Source: Planctomycetota bacterium
GTDB taxonomy: Bacteria; Planctomycetota; PUPC01; DSUN01
DNA: 35,466 nucleotides
Direction of reading: 5' to 3'
NCBI GenBank assembly: GCA_035384565.1
Contig: DAOOIT010000059.1
Location: 1-35,466, forward strand
Shown: positions 15,775-23,364 of the stretch, one piece after another
How positions within the stretch are numbered: position 1 is the stretch's first letter
Layout of the letters: every line of letters begins with the position of its first letter
The notes under the pieces: generated by a model
Database searches by the model: none
Told to the model about the DNA's origin: nothing
What the model saw: the letters and a program-made list of their open reading frames with translations, nothing else
Program-made: the position numbers and the translations under genes

Positions 15775-17735
15775 GAGGCGCCAGTACCATGGCGGATTCC
15801 CACAACCTCTGGACCCGCGCGGCCCGTTCGTCTCTCCTCCCCTACGCGCTCCTCGCCGCTCTGTGCGTGTTTCTATGGTGGAGCCGCGCGGCCGACCTCG
15901 ATCTGCTCTACGCCACCTACGGCCTCGGCCCGATGTCGTTCGTCTACAAGATCGCCGCTCCCGAGCAGTTCGCGCGCGATTTTCCCAGCGGCGCCGAGAA
16001 CGTGTCGAAATCGGCCGTTATGCTCGTCTATCCCTTCGCCTACCTCGTTCTGGGCATTCCGCCCGAGGGTCTCTGGCCCGCGTTCCTGGCCTTCGAGATC
16101 GCGTTGATGGCGTTCACGATGATCGTGCTGGTGCGGACCCTGCGCCCGCGGGCGCCACCGATCGTCGCCGCGGTGGCCGCCCTTCTGGCGATCGCGAGCA
16201 GCGCGCGGGACATGAACTTCGCGGCGTTCCGGCAGCCGTGCCTGTGGGCCACGTTCTACAACGTCGCCGACGCCTTGCGCATCCTCGCCATCGTTCTCGT
16301 TCTCAGGGGCCGGCCGGTGCTCGCGGGGGCGTTGCTCGGTGGCTCGTTCGCGAGCCACCCGACGATGGGCCTGATGGGCGGGCTGTTCATCGCGGGCTGC
16401 TTCGCGATCGAGCCGCGGCAGCTTCTGCGGCGCGGGTTCCTCGTGGGCGGGTTCGTGTTCCTGGCCGTCGCCGGGCTGTGGACCGCGCACGCGCTCGGCT
16501 CCGAGCCGGCCGCGGGCCAGGCGTTCCCGTCGGGGCTGTGGTTCGACCTGACCCGGCTCTTCAGCCACCACTGGTATCCCATCGAGGAGGGCCTGCTGGC
16601 CTCGAAGCACCGCGCGGCGTTCGTGCCGTTTCTGTCGTTCCTCGCCCTTCTGGGCTACTGCCTGGGCCGTGAAGCGCCGCTGGGCGAGCGCGACCGCGGG
16701 GCCGCCGCGGGAATGGCCACGATGCTCGCGCTCACGGCCCTGGGCCTCGTGTTCTCGACGCTTCGGCTCAGCCCCACGCTCACCAAGCTCGCCCTGCACC
16801 GCGCGAACGACCTCCTGCTCACGGTGGGCCTGGTCTACGTGGTGGCGGGGCTTTGGAGCGAACTGGACTCGGACCGGCTCTGGCGCGGCCTGGCGGCCGC
16901 GGCGGCGCTCGCATCGCCGTTCCTCTCGAAGCCGGGGTTTCCGCTTCTCGCGTCCCTCCTGCTAGCAGCGCCCTTCTGCCTGAGGCGGGGGCCATTGAGC
17001 GCCCGCCTGATGGCGGGCGTGCCCGCCGTGGCCGGCGTGCTGGCCGTGGCGTTCTACGCTCTCCTCGGAATGGCCGGCCCCATCGCTTCGGCCGCCTACA
17101 CCGGCTTCGGCTGGCTGGGCACGCCGCCGGTGCTCATCGGCGGAGGCGTGCTCGTGCTGGCCCTCCTTGCGCGGCGCGCACTCGCACAGGCGGCGCTCGT
17201 CGCCTCTCTCGCCGCCGCGGCGCTCCACTGGCAGGCCGGCTTCCGCCTGAAGCCCGAGCTGCGCGCCTGGTCTCAAGCCTACAAGGACGCCCAGCTTTGG
17301 GCGCGAGACCACACGCCGCCCGATGCGCTCTTCCTGGTGGACCCCGTGATCTTCGACCCCGACACCGGCTACGGTTGGCGCGACTACTCGCGCCGCAGCT
17401 CGTTCGGCAGCCTGCGCGAGTGGCTGTATCTGTCGTGGCACTACACGTCCGACTATCGCCTGTGCCAGGAGGGTCTGAAGCGCGTCGCCGAATTCGGCGT
17501 CAACGTGAGCGACCACCTCCGCCAGCCGCCGGCCAACGCGGCATCCGCCCTCGCCGCCGAAGTCCAACGGCGCTACTACACAGCCACCGACGACTGGCGC
17601 CTCGACCTCGCACGGCGTTATCATGTCGATTACTTCGTGTCGAGACGGTTCGGCGGCTCGGCGGCGAGCCGCCTGCCGCTCGTTTACGGGAATCCGCACT
17701 TCGTCATCCAGGCCGCCGTGGAGCCAGCGAAATGA
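15771..17735 (+). CDS. Large polytopic membrane protein with a C-terminal soluble domain
   Basis: This 654-residue protein has about a dozen hydrophobic helices spread over residues 20-480, then a soluble C-terminal part of about 170 residues. Landmarks are a first-loop region with DLDLLYATYG, SHPTMGLMGGLF in a membrane segment, and WARDHTPPDALFLVDP early in the tail. That last motif is typical of GT-C-like polytopic proteins and of the DUF6798 tail seen in planctomycetes. I cannot name a substrate. A lipid-linked sugar transferase or a transport role are both possible. It starts at ATG 15771 (ATGA overlap with the DUF4091 gene) or ATG 15789, and its stop overlaps the radical SAM gene. This tight coupling suggests a joint pathway. 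Confidence 0.8.
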   Translation: MRGASTMADSHNLWTRAARSSLLPYALLAALCVFLWWSRAADLDLLYATYGLGPMSFVYKIAAPEQFARDFPSGAENVSKSAVMLVYPFAYLVLGIPPEGLWPAFLAFEIALMAFTMIVLVRTLRPRAPPIVAAVAALLAIASSARDMNFAAFRQPCLWATFYNVADALRILAIVLVLRGRPVLAGALLGGSFASHPTMGLMGGLFIAGCFAIEPRQLLRRGFLVGGFVFLAVAGLWTAHALGSEPAAGQAFPSGLWFDLTRLFSHHWYPIEEGLLASKHRAAFVPFLSFLALLGYCLGREAPLGERDRGAAAGMATMLALTALGLVFSTLRLSPTLTKLALHRANDLLLTVGLVYVVAGLWSELDSDRLWRGLAAAAALASPFLSKPGFPLLASLLLAAPFCLRRGPLSARLMAGVPAVAGVLAVAFYALLGMAGPIASAAYTGFGWLGTPPVLIGGGVLVLALLARRALAQAALVASLAAAALHWQAGFRLKPELRAWSQAYKDAQLWARDHTPPDALFLVDPVIFDPDTGYGWRDYSRRSSFGSLREWLYLSWHYTSDYRLCQEGLKRVAEFGVNVSDHLRQPPANAASALAAEVQRRYYTATDDWRLDLARRYHVDYFVSRRFGGSAASRLPLVYGNPHFVIQAAVEPAK

Positions 17736-18607
17736 GCGCGACCGACACGCGGCGTGAACGGGCCAGACGGCTGCACGAGTCCCTCGCCTCGTGCGCCATC
17801 TGCCCGCGGCGTTGCCGCGTGAACCGCCTGGAGGGCGAGACGGGCTTCTGCGGCATCGGGGCCGAGGCCGTCGTGTCGTCGGCCGGGCCGCACTTCGGCG
17901 AAGAGGACGTGCTGGTCGGCCGCGGCGGCTCGGGCACGATCTTCCTCGCAGGCTGCAACCTCGGCTGCCTCTTCTGCCAGAACTACGAGATCAGCCACGG
18001 GCGCGAAGGCCGCCCCGCCGCGCCCGCCGACATCGCCCGCGCGATGCTGCGCCTCGAACGCATGGGCTGCGTCAACATCAACCTCGTCACACCCACCCAC
18101 GTCACCCCGCAACTGATGCAGGCCATTCTCCTCGCGCGCGAGGCGGGCCTCGCCGTGCCCATCGTCTACAACTGCGGCGGCTACGAGTCGGTCGAAACCC
18201 TTCAGGCGCTTGAGGGCCTCATCGAAATCTACATGCCCGACGCCAAGTACGCCGACGGCGCGGCGGCCCGTGAACTGTCGGACGCGCCCGACTACCCCGA
18301 GGTGAACCGCGCGGCGCTGCGCGAGATGCACCGCCAGGTGGGCGATCTCGAAATCGAGGGCGGCATCGCCACACGGGGCCTGCTGGTTCGGCACCTCGTG
18401 CTGCCCAATGGCCTGGCCGGCAGCGAAGCCGTTCTCGACTTCCTGGCGGCCGAGATCTCGCCGCGCACCTATGTGAACGTCATGGCCCAGTACCGCCCCT
18501 GCTACCGCGCCGGCGAGTGCCCCAAGGTGGACCGGCCGCCGACCCGCCAGGAGTTTGCCGCGGCCTACGACTACGCGGTGAGGCGGGGGTTGCGATTGGC
18601 AAGGTGA
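17732..18607 (+). CDS. PflX-type radical SAM protein (COG1313-like)
   Basis: This 291-residue enzyme has the radical SAM cluster motif CNLGCLFC (Cys75, Cys79, Cys82). It also has an N-terminal cysteine set CAICPRRC plus Cys40 in GETGFCG, the hallmark of the uncharacterised PflX group related to pyruvate formate-lyase activating enzymes. The segments NINLVTPTHVTPQL, IVYNCGGYES, IYMPDAKY and LVLPNGLAGSE match the family along its length. Such proteins bind a 4Fe-4S cluster and cleave S-adenosylmethionine, but the target is unknown. Start ATG 17732 overlaps the preceding stop by 4 bases. No glycyl-radical enzyme is present in the window, so the substrate may be encoded elsewhere. Confidence 0.88.
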   Translation: MSATDTRRERARRLHESLASCAICPRRCRVNRLEGETGFCGIGAEAVVSSAGPHFGEEDVLVGRGGSGTIFLAGCNLGCLFCQNYEISHGREGRPAAPADIARAMLRLERMGCVNINLVTPTHVTPQLMQAILLAREAGLAVPIVYNCGGYESVETLQALEGLIEIYMPDAKYADGAAARELSDAPDYPEVNRAALREMHRQVGDLEIEGGIATRGLLVRHLVLPNGLAGSEAVLDFLAAEISPRTYVNVMAQYRPCYRAGECPKVDRPPTRQEFAAAYDYAVRRGLRLAR

Positions 18608-18612
18608 GAGAG

Positions 18613-18696
18613 GACAGATAGGACGAACGAATAGGACCGGCGGGACCTCTGAGTCGATCATGTCCTATCTGTCTTATCCGTCCCATCGGTCCTATT
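18613..18696. repeat. Inverted arrays of a degenerate 9-base unit
   Basis: On the plus strand 18661-18696 reads as four consecutive nonamers of the form (T/C/G)GTC(C/T)(C/T)AT(C/T). The stretch 18608-18645 holds matching units in the opposite sense. The arms GACAGATAGGAC (18613-18624) and 18662-18673 are perfectly complementary (12 bp), and AATAGGACC (18630-18638) pairs with 18688-18696. It lies between the radical SAM gene and polX and is not coding. Confidence 0.65.
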
Positions 18697-18714
18697 CCAA
18701 CAAGGAGCGGCGCA

Positions 18715-20481
18715 ATGAAGAATGCCGAAATCGCCGCGATCTTCGACCGCATGGCCGACATCCTGGAGGTGCTCAACGACAACGCGTTCCGCGTGCGCAG
18801 CTACCGCAAGGCGAGCGAGGTGGTGGGTGATCAGGCCGAGGACATCGCGGCCCTCGCCCAGTCGGGCCGCCTGGGCGAGCTGCCCGGCATCGGCGCCGCC
18901 TTCGTCGAGAAGATCACCGAGTACCTGGCCGAAGGCAAGATCTCCGCCTACGAACAACTCAAGGCCAGGGTGCCCGAAGGCGTGACCGAGATGCTCCGCG
19001 TGCCCGGCCTCGGGCCGAAAACCGCCGGACTCTTCTGGCAGAAGGCCAACGTCACCAGCGTGGCCGAACTCGCCAAAGCCATTGACGAGGGCCGCCTTGC
19101 CGGCCTGCCCGGCATCGGCGCCAAGAAGCTCGAGAACCTCAAGAAGGGCATCGCCAGCTACCTCGGCGGCCAAGGGCGGGAGCTGCTCGGCAACGCACTG
19201 CCCGTGGCCGAGGAGATTGCCGCCCTGCTCGCCAAGGTCGAGGGCGTCCTCCAAGTGCTGCCCGCCGGCTCGCTGCGCCGACGCCGCGAGACGATTGGCG
19301 ACGTGGACATTCTGGTCGCCTCGGACCGCGGCAAGGACGTCGTCGCCGCCTTCGTCGGGCTGCCGATGGTGAAGGACGTCCTCGCCTCGGGCGAGACCAA
19401 GGGCAGCGTGCGGGTCGAGGGCGGCCTTCAGGTGGACGTGCGGGTGGTGTCCCCCGATTCCTTCGGCGCCGCGGCCCAGTACTTCACGGGCTCGAAGGCC
19501 CACAACATCCGCCTGCGCGACCTCGCCATCAGCAAGAAGCTCAAGCTCAACGAGTACGGCGTCTTCCAGGGCGAGAAGCGCATCGCCGGCCGGACCGAGC
19601 AGGAGGTCTATGCCGCCCTCGGCCTCCCCTGGATGCCGCCCGAGCTGCGCGAGGACCGCGGCGAGATCGAAGCCGCCCTGGAGGACAAGCTCCCTGCCCT
19701 CATCGAGGAGAAGGACATCCGCGGCGACCTTCAGATGCACTCGACGGCTAGCGACGGCGGCGCCTCTCTCGAGGAGATGGCCCGCGCCTGCATCGCCCTC
19801 GGCTACGAGTACATGGCGATCACCGACCACTCGCAGTCGCTCAAGATCGCCAACGGCCTCACGCCCGCGCGCCTGCGCGAGCAGCGCAAGGAGATCGGCC
19901 GCCTCAACAAGGACCTCGCGCCGTTCCGCATCCTTGCAGGCGTCGAGGTGGACATTCTGAGCGATGGTTCTCTCGACCTACCCGACAAGGCACTGGCCGC
20001 GCTCGACTTCGTCATCGCCTCAATTCACATGGGCATGCAGCAGGATGCCGACCGGCTCACCGCCCGCATGGTCAAAGCCATGCAGAACCCCTACGTATGC
20101 GCCATTGCTCACCCGACCGGCCGCGTCCTCGCCCAGCGTGACCCGTATCCCCTTCACTTCGACGAAGTGCTCCGCGTGGCGAAGGAGACCGGCACTGCCC
20201 TCGAGATCAACGCCTATGCTGACAGGCTCGACCTCAACGACGTACAGGCCCGTGCGGCGCGCGATGCCGGGGTGAAGCTGCTGATTGACACTGATGCGCA
20301 TGCTCCCGCGCACCTGCCCATGATGCGTCTCGGCGTGGCCACGGCGCGCCGCGGTTGGGTGCGGAAGGCCGATGTTCTCAACACACTGCCCCTTGATGGC
20401 CTTCTGGCCGCCCTGAGCGTCAAGAGCCACGCTCAATCAGGCAGCCAGCGTACAGCGCATGAGAACCCCGACACGGCTTGA
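18715..20481 (+). CDS. polX: DNA polymerase X with C-terminal PHP domain
   Basis: This 588-residue repair polymerase (bacterial PolX) starts with a helix-hairpin-helix and Pol-beta-like N-terminal region (FRVRSYRKASEVV, ELPGIGAAFVEKI, VPGLGPKTA, LPGIGAKKLENL; 1-150). The palm follows, with GSLRRRRETIGDVDIL carrying the two metal-binding aspartates and LQVDVRVV the third. The C-terminal PHP nuclease domain, from about residue 340, shows DLQMHSTASDGG, AITDHSQS, GVEVDIL, IASIHMG, AHPTGR and IDTDAHAP, all metal ligands in place. It fills short gaps in base-excision repair and has 3'-5' exonuclease activity from PHP. ATG 18715 has AAGGAG 7 bases upstream. It follows the radical SAM gene by 107 bases occupied by nonamer repeats, so co-transcription is uncertain. 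Confidence 0.95.
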   Translation: MKNAEIAAIFDRMADILEVLNDNAFRVRSYRKASEVVGDQAEDIAALAQSGRLGELPGIGAAFVEKITEYLAEGKISAYEQLKARVPEGVTEMLRVPGLGPKTAGLFWQKANVTSVAELAKAIDEGRLAGLPGIGAKKLENLKKGIASYLGGQGRELLGNALPVAEEIAALLAKVEGVLQVLPAGSLRRRRETIGDVDILVASDRGKDVVAAFVGLPMVKDVLASGETKGSVRVEGGLQVDVRVVSPDSFGAAAQYFTGSKAHNIRLRDLAISKKLKLNEYGVFQGEKRIAGRTEQEVYAALGLPWMPPELREDRGEIEAALEDKLPALIEEKDIRGDLQMHSTASDGGASLEEMARACIALGYEYMAITDHSQSLKIANGLTPARLREQRKEIGRLNKDLAPFRILAGVEVDILSDGSLDLPDKALAALDFVIASIHMGMQQDADRLTARMVKAMQNPYVCAIAHPTGRVLAQRDPYPLHFDEVLRVAKETGTALEINAYADRLDLNDVQARAARDAGVKLLIDTDAHAPAHLPMMRLGVATARRGWVRKADVLNTLPLDGLLAALSVKSHAQSGSQRTAHENPDTA

Positions 20482-20506
20482 CAGTCGTTACGGAATAGGA
20501 TACAAT
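20478..20506 (+). promoter_or_regulatory. Near-consensus promoter giving an almost leaderless mRNA
   Basis: Perfect TTGACA (20478-20483), 17 bases, TACAAT (20501-20506). The predicted start (about 20513) is only 4 bases before ATG 20517, and there is no Shine-Dalgarno. The -35 box overlaps the end of polX (stop at 20479-20481). Confidence 0.65.
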
Positions 20507-20516
20507 TGAACATGTT

Positions 20517-21095
20517 ATGAGTACGATATCGCCGAGCCCATCCATGGCCATCTTTGGCAAAGCCAGACGTGCTGTACTGGCAATGCTTTACGGACGGCCA
20601 GAGCAGTCGTTCTACCTCCGAGAGATCGCCCGCGCGGCAGGTGTGGGCCTGGGTGCGGTGCAGCGCGAGTTGGCGCGCCTCACGAGGGCGGGGATTCTGA
20701 CGCGGACCGTGAGCGGCAGGCAAGTGTACTTCCGGGCCAACCCTGAATGTCCAATCTACGGGGAGCTGCGGGACATGATGTGGAAGACAGCGGGCCTTGC
20801 GGACGTGCTCCGGGAGGCGCTGTCGCCACTGGCGGACCGGATTGTGGCAGCGTTTGTCTATGGAGCCTTGGCGGAGGGGGACGCGGCTCCGGAGCGCGAG
20901 GCCAAGGTGATGGTGATCGGGGAGGTGGGCGCTGGTGAGGTGGCGGCGGCGCTCGCGGGGGCAGACAGCAGGATCGGCCGGGCCATAAAGCCTATCGTTA
21001 TGCGCCCCAATGACTTCCGTCAGAAGGCGAAGGCGGGCCACCCGCTGATCACGGCCATCATCGCCGGGCCGAAGATTCACCTCCTTGGTGAGTGA
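20517..21095 (+). CDS. Winged-helix protein with a degenerate nucleotidyltransferase domain
   Basis: This 192-residue protein has an N-terminal winged helix at about 12-75 (YLREIARAAGVGLGAVQREL, then ELARLTRAGILTR and GRQVYF) of the ArsR/MarR-like type that is often fused to MNT nucleotidyltransferases. The second domain (about 95-192) keeps the fold pattern but not the active site. The motif expected as GSxxxG...DxD is YGALAEG (115-121) followed by EREAKVMVIG (126-135), so the Ser is Ala and the DxD is E-A-K. It is therefore probably a DNA-binding regulator or antitoxin-like protein, not an enzyme. ATG 20517 follows the promoter directly. ATG 20544 is an alternative without Shine-Dalgarno. 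It ends 8 bases from the convergent esterase gene. Confidence 0.75.
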   Translation: MSTISPSPSMAIFGKARRAVLAMLYGRPEQSFYLREIARAAGVGLGAVQRELARLTRAGILTRTVSGRQVYFRANPECPIYGELRDMMWKTAGLADVLREALSPLADRIVAAFVYGALAEGDAAPEREAKVMVIGEVGAGEVAAALAGADSRIGRAIKPIVMRPNDFRQKAKAGHPLITAIIAGPKIHLLGE

Positions 21096-21103
21096 CTAGG
21101 GGA

Positions 21104-21844
21104 TCAGGGCTGCCCGACTGGCGCGGCAGGGGCAGTGAGAGCCGCGAACCAGGCCCAGATGCGATCGGGCTCTCCATCGGGGAAGAAGTGGCCGAGCTGG
21201 GGCACCTCGCGGTAGGTGACTGTGAACCCCGCCTGCTCCAGGCGGGCGCGTGAGGCCCGGGCGCGCTCGGCGGGGATGCGGTCGTCGGTGGCGCCATGGG
21301 CAATGTAGATGCCCATGCCGCGGGCTTTTAGCAGGATGGCGTCGGCCTCGGGCCCGGGTCGGGCCACGAGGGCTCCGCTCACGGGGGCGATGGCTCGGAA
21401 GAGCTCCGGGCTCCTCAAGCCGAACGTGTAGCTGTAGGTGCCTCCCTGGGAGAAGCCGGTGAGGAGCACGCGCGAGGGGTCCACATGGAAGGTGGCCATG
21501 ACCTTGCGTATGGTGGCGAGCAGGTCCTTTTCATCCGCCATGTCCCACAGACGCTTCTTCTGGTCCTTGCATTCGGGTCCGGCGACCAGGAATGCCCCTG
21601 TGCGTTCGGCGACGAGGCCCCACGCGGAGACGAACCGAGAGCCATGGAGGCCGGCCGGGTGCAGGACCACCACGAGGGGGTAGGGCTTGGCCCTGTCGTA
21701 GGTCTTCGGGACGTAGAGCCAGCAGTCGCGGCGCGGCTGGCCCTCGGCCGGCAGGCGCATGAGGCCGGTGGCCGTTTCGGGCGGGGGTTCCGCCGGCGGG
21801 GCGGCGAGGGCGAGGCAGGCACTGAGCAGGCAGGCGGCGTGAAT
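21104..21844 (-). CDS. Exported alpha/beta-hydrolase (esterase), probable ATT start
   Basis: This 246-residue hydrolase of the PHB-depolymerase/prolyl-oligopeptidase-like group has YVPKTYDRAKPYPLVVVLHPAG with the oxyanion-hole region. The nucleophile is Ser132 in GFSQGG, the acid Asp188 in AHGATDDRIP and the base His219 in QLGHFF. The start is unusual. The upstream stop TAG is merged with a perfect AGGAGG (21857-21852), and 7 bases further is ATT (21844-21842), which opens a hydrophobic signal-like stretch (HAACLLSACLALAAPP). The first ATG, 21760, lacks a Shine-Dalgarno and would remove this stretch. I take ATT as the start, or a sequencing or mutational change of ATG. It follows the ceramidase-like gene by 11 bases, so it is in the same operon. 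Confidence 0.78.
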   Translation of the reverse strand: MHAACLLSACLALAAPPAEPPPETATGLMRLPAEGQPRRDCWLYVPKTYDRAKPYPLVVVLHPAGLHGSRFVSAWGLVAERTGAFLVAGPECKDQKKRLWDMADEKDLLATIRKVMATFHVDPSRVLLTGFSQGGTYSYTFGLRSPELFRAIAPVSGALVARPGPEADAILLKARGMGIYIAHGATDDRIPAERARASRARLEQAGFTVTYREVPQLGHFFPDGEPDRIWAWFAALTAPAAPVGQP

Positions 21845-21855
21845 CGGGCGGCCTC

Positions 21856-23169
21856 CTATCCGGTCAGGTCGGCAAGCAGGCGGGCGAAGGCCAGGCGCAG
21901 GGTGCTCTCGACTTCGGGCCGAAGGGGCAGCGTGCCATAGAGACGGGGCGCCGCCTCGACCTCGTAGCCGCCCTCGGCGAAGGCGGTCGCCGTGGGCACG
22001 TAGCCGATGCTCCCGTTGACGCACGCCAGCGGAAACGTGTGGGGAAACGGGGAGAGCTCCAGCAGAATCTTCTCGTACTCGGCGAAGGGCTTGGCGGCGA
22101 CGCCGAGGAGGGCGATCGGGCCGATGGCGATGCCCTGAAGCTCGACCTCGAGCGGCGGCGCCTGGCGGCCCTCGTGCGCCGCCTGGACGAGCTGCGAGGC
22201 CCAGTCCACACGGATGCGACGGCGGATGATCTCGGCCTTGTCTTCGCCGCGTCCGAGGATGGCGTTCAGGCGCTCGCGCTCGGCGAAGAGGAGGCGTTCG
22301 GCCTCCTCGAGCGAGGGCGGCGGCTGGAGCGGCAGCGGCACGCGGAGGACGCGGGCGCGCAGGGCGAGCCCGTCGGCGGGGCGGATGGCCTTCATCTCCT
22401 CCAGCACGGCCCGGGAGAGCGCCGTGCCCAGGGTCTCGGCCTCGTCGAAGGAGCGCTTCGAGTGCTGTGCATCCACGTCCCCTGCAAAGCCGAGGGCGAA
22501 GAGGCCCACGGCGTTGCCGCCGTAGTTCTCCTCGATGGCGCGCTCGGCGAAGCCGGCATAGTCGCCGGAGATCTGGAGGTTCTCGGGTCCCAGGACATTC
22601 GGGTGGGCGCCATAGGTGAACAGGATGGCGAGGGGCCCGCCGCCCTGCTCGGCGGCGACCAGGACGCGCGTGTAGGGAGAGGCATAGCCGGGGCGACCCT
22701 GGGGTTGCGGGGCGCCCGTGTCTTGCCGGCCGGCCCGGCGGTTGACGCCGAGGTAGACCTTGCCGCGCCCGGCGCCGATGGAGGCGGGGCGCAGGACGCG
22801 TGCGGCGGCCCGCACCACCCCCAGCAGGCGGTCGTGGAGGGTCTCCAGATAGAAGGGGTCGGGGGTGTTCACGCGGTGGCCGGCGACGAGCGGCCCGGCG
22901 TGGGTGTGCGAGACGGCCAGGAGGCTGTGGGTGGGCGGAATGCCAAGCTCTTGGGCGATCCTGCCGCGCACATCGTTCGCAAAGGCGGGGGTCACCTCGG
23001 GGAGGTCGGCCGAGATCAGGGCCACACGCTGCGCGCCGTCGTCGAGCACGAGCGCGCGCGCAAAGAGCGGGTCGTGGATGCCCTGGGCCGGATCGGCCCG
23101 GGCCACGTAGCCGCCCATCGGCAGCCCCTTGGGCGGGGTGATCTCGATCCGGGCGCTGCCAGCGCGCAT
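21856..23169 (-). CDS. Neutral/alkaline ceramidase-like protein
   Basis: This 437-residue protein resembles the N-terminal domain of neutral/alkaline non-lysosomal ceramidases (PF04734), common in planctomycetes. Landmarks are RIEITPPKGLPMGGYVAR, FARALVLDDG, SADLPEVTP, LAVSHTHAGP (metal-binding histidines), FTYGAHPNVLG, ISGDYAGFAE, LFALGFAGDVD and the closing NGSIGYVPTATAFAEGGYE. The zinc-site histidines in SHTHAGP and YGAHPN are present. There is no signal peptide, so it is probably cytoplasmic, unlike the eukaryotic enzymes. Amide hydrolysis of a lipid is inferred and these bacterial forms are largely untested. ATG 23169 has GGAG 8 bases upstream. The promoter is at 23230-23258. Confidence 0.87.
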   Translation of the reverse strand: MRAGSARIEITPPKGLPMGGYVARADPAQGIHDPLFARALVLDDGAQRVALISADLPEVTPAFANDVRGRIAQELGIPPTHSLLAVSHTHAGPLVAGHRVNTPDPFYLETLHDRLLGVVRAAARVLRPASIGAGRGKVYLGVNRRAGRQDTGAPQPQGRPGYASPYTRVLVAAEQGGGPLAILFTYGAHPNVLGPENLQISGDYAGFAERAIEENYGGNAVGLFALGFAGDVDAQHSKRSFDEAETLGTALSRAVLEEMKAIRPADGLALRARVLRVPLPLQPPPSLEEAERLLFAERERLNAILGRGEDKAEIIRRRIRVDWASQLVQAAHEGRQAPPLEVELQGIAIGPIALLGVAAKPFAEYEKILLELSPFPHTFPLACVNGSIGYVPTATAFAEGGYEVEAAPRLYGTLPLRPEVESTLRLAFARLLADLTG

Positions 23170-23229
23170 CCCAACACTCCCAGGCTCCGGGTGAGCCTCT
23201 GTGGCGAGAAGGCGGACGTTCTGCGTGCG

Positions 23230-23258
23230 ATGCTAACATGTCGCACGCCGATTTGCAA
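23230..23258 (-). promoter_or_regulatory. Promoter of the ceramidase-esterase operon, shares its -35 box
   Basis: On the minus strand, TTGCAA (23258-23253), 17 bases, TAGCAT (23235-23230). Predicted start near 23223, leader about 54 bases. The -35 hexamer is palindromic and is also the -35 of the plus-strand promoter at 23253-23281. Confidence 0.62.
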
Positions 23259-23281
23259 GACGCAGGGAATGCCGCTATCAT
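23253..23281 (+). promoter_or_regulatory. Promoter of the PQQ-propeller gene, same -35 box
   Basis: TTGCAA (23253-23258), 17 bases, TATCAT (23276-23281). Predicted start near 23288, leader about 77 bases to GTG 23365. Confidence 0.62.
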
Positions 23282-23364
23282 CGTCCGAGCGTGCCGCGCG
23301 CCTTCGTGCCGGGCCGTGTGGCCGGGCCGGCCGCGGATGCCCTGAGGCAGCAAGGAGAGCTTTC

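Noticed and set aside
16853..17731. A large upstream extension of the radical SAM protein
   Set aside because: It is Arg/Pro/Gly-rich shadow of the membrane protein gene; the ATGA overlap at 17732 marks the real start.
18596..18624. A promoter for polX with TTGGCA and TAGGAC
   Set aside because: The -10 lacks the final T and lies in the nonamer repeats; evidence too weak.
18613..18696. A CRISPR array in the repeats before polX
   Set aside because: Units are 9 bases, adjacent and without spacers; no cas genes nearby.
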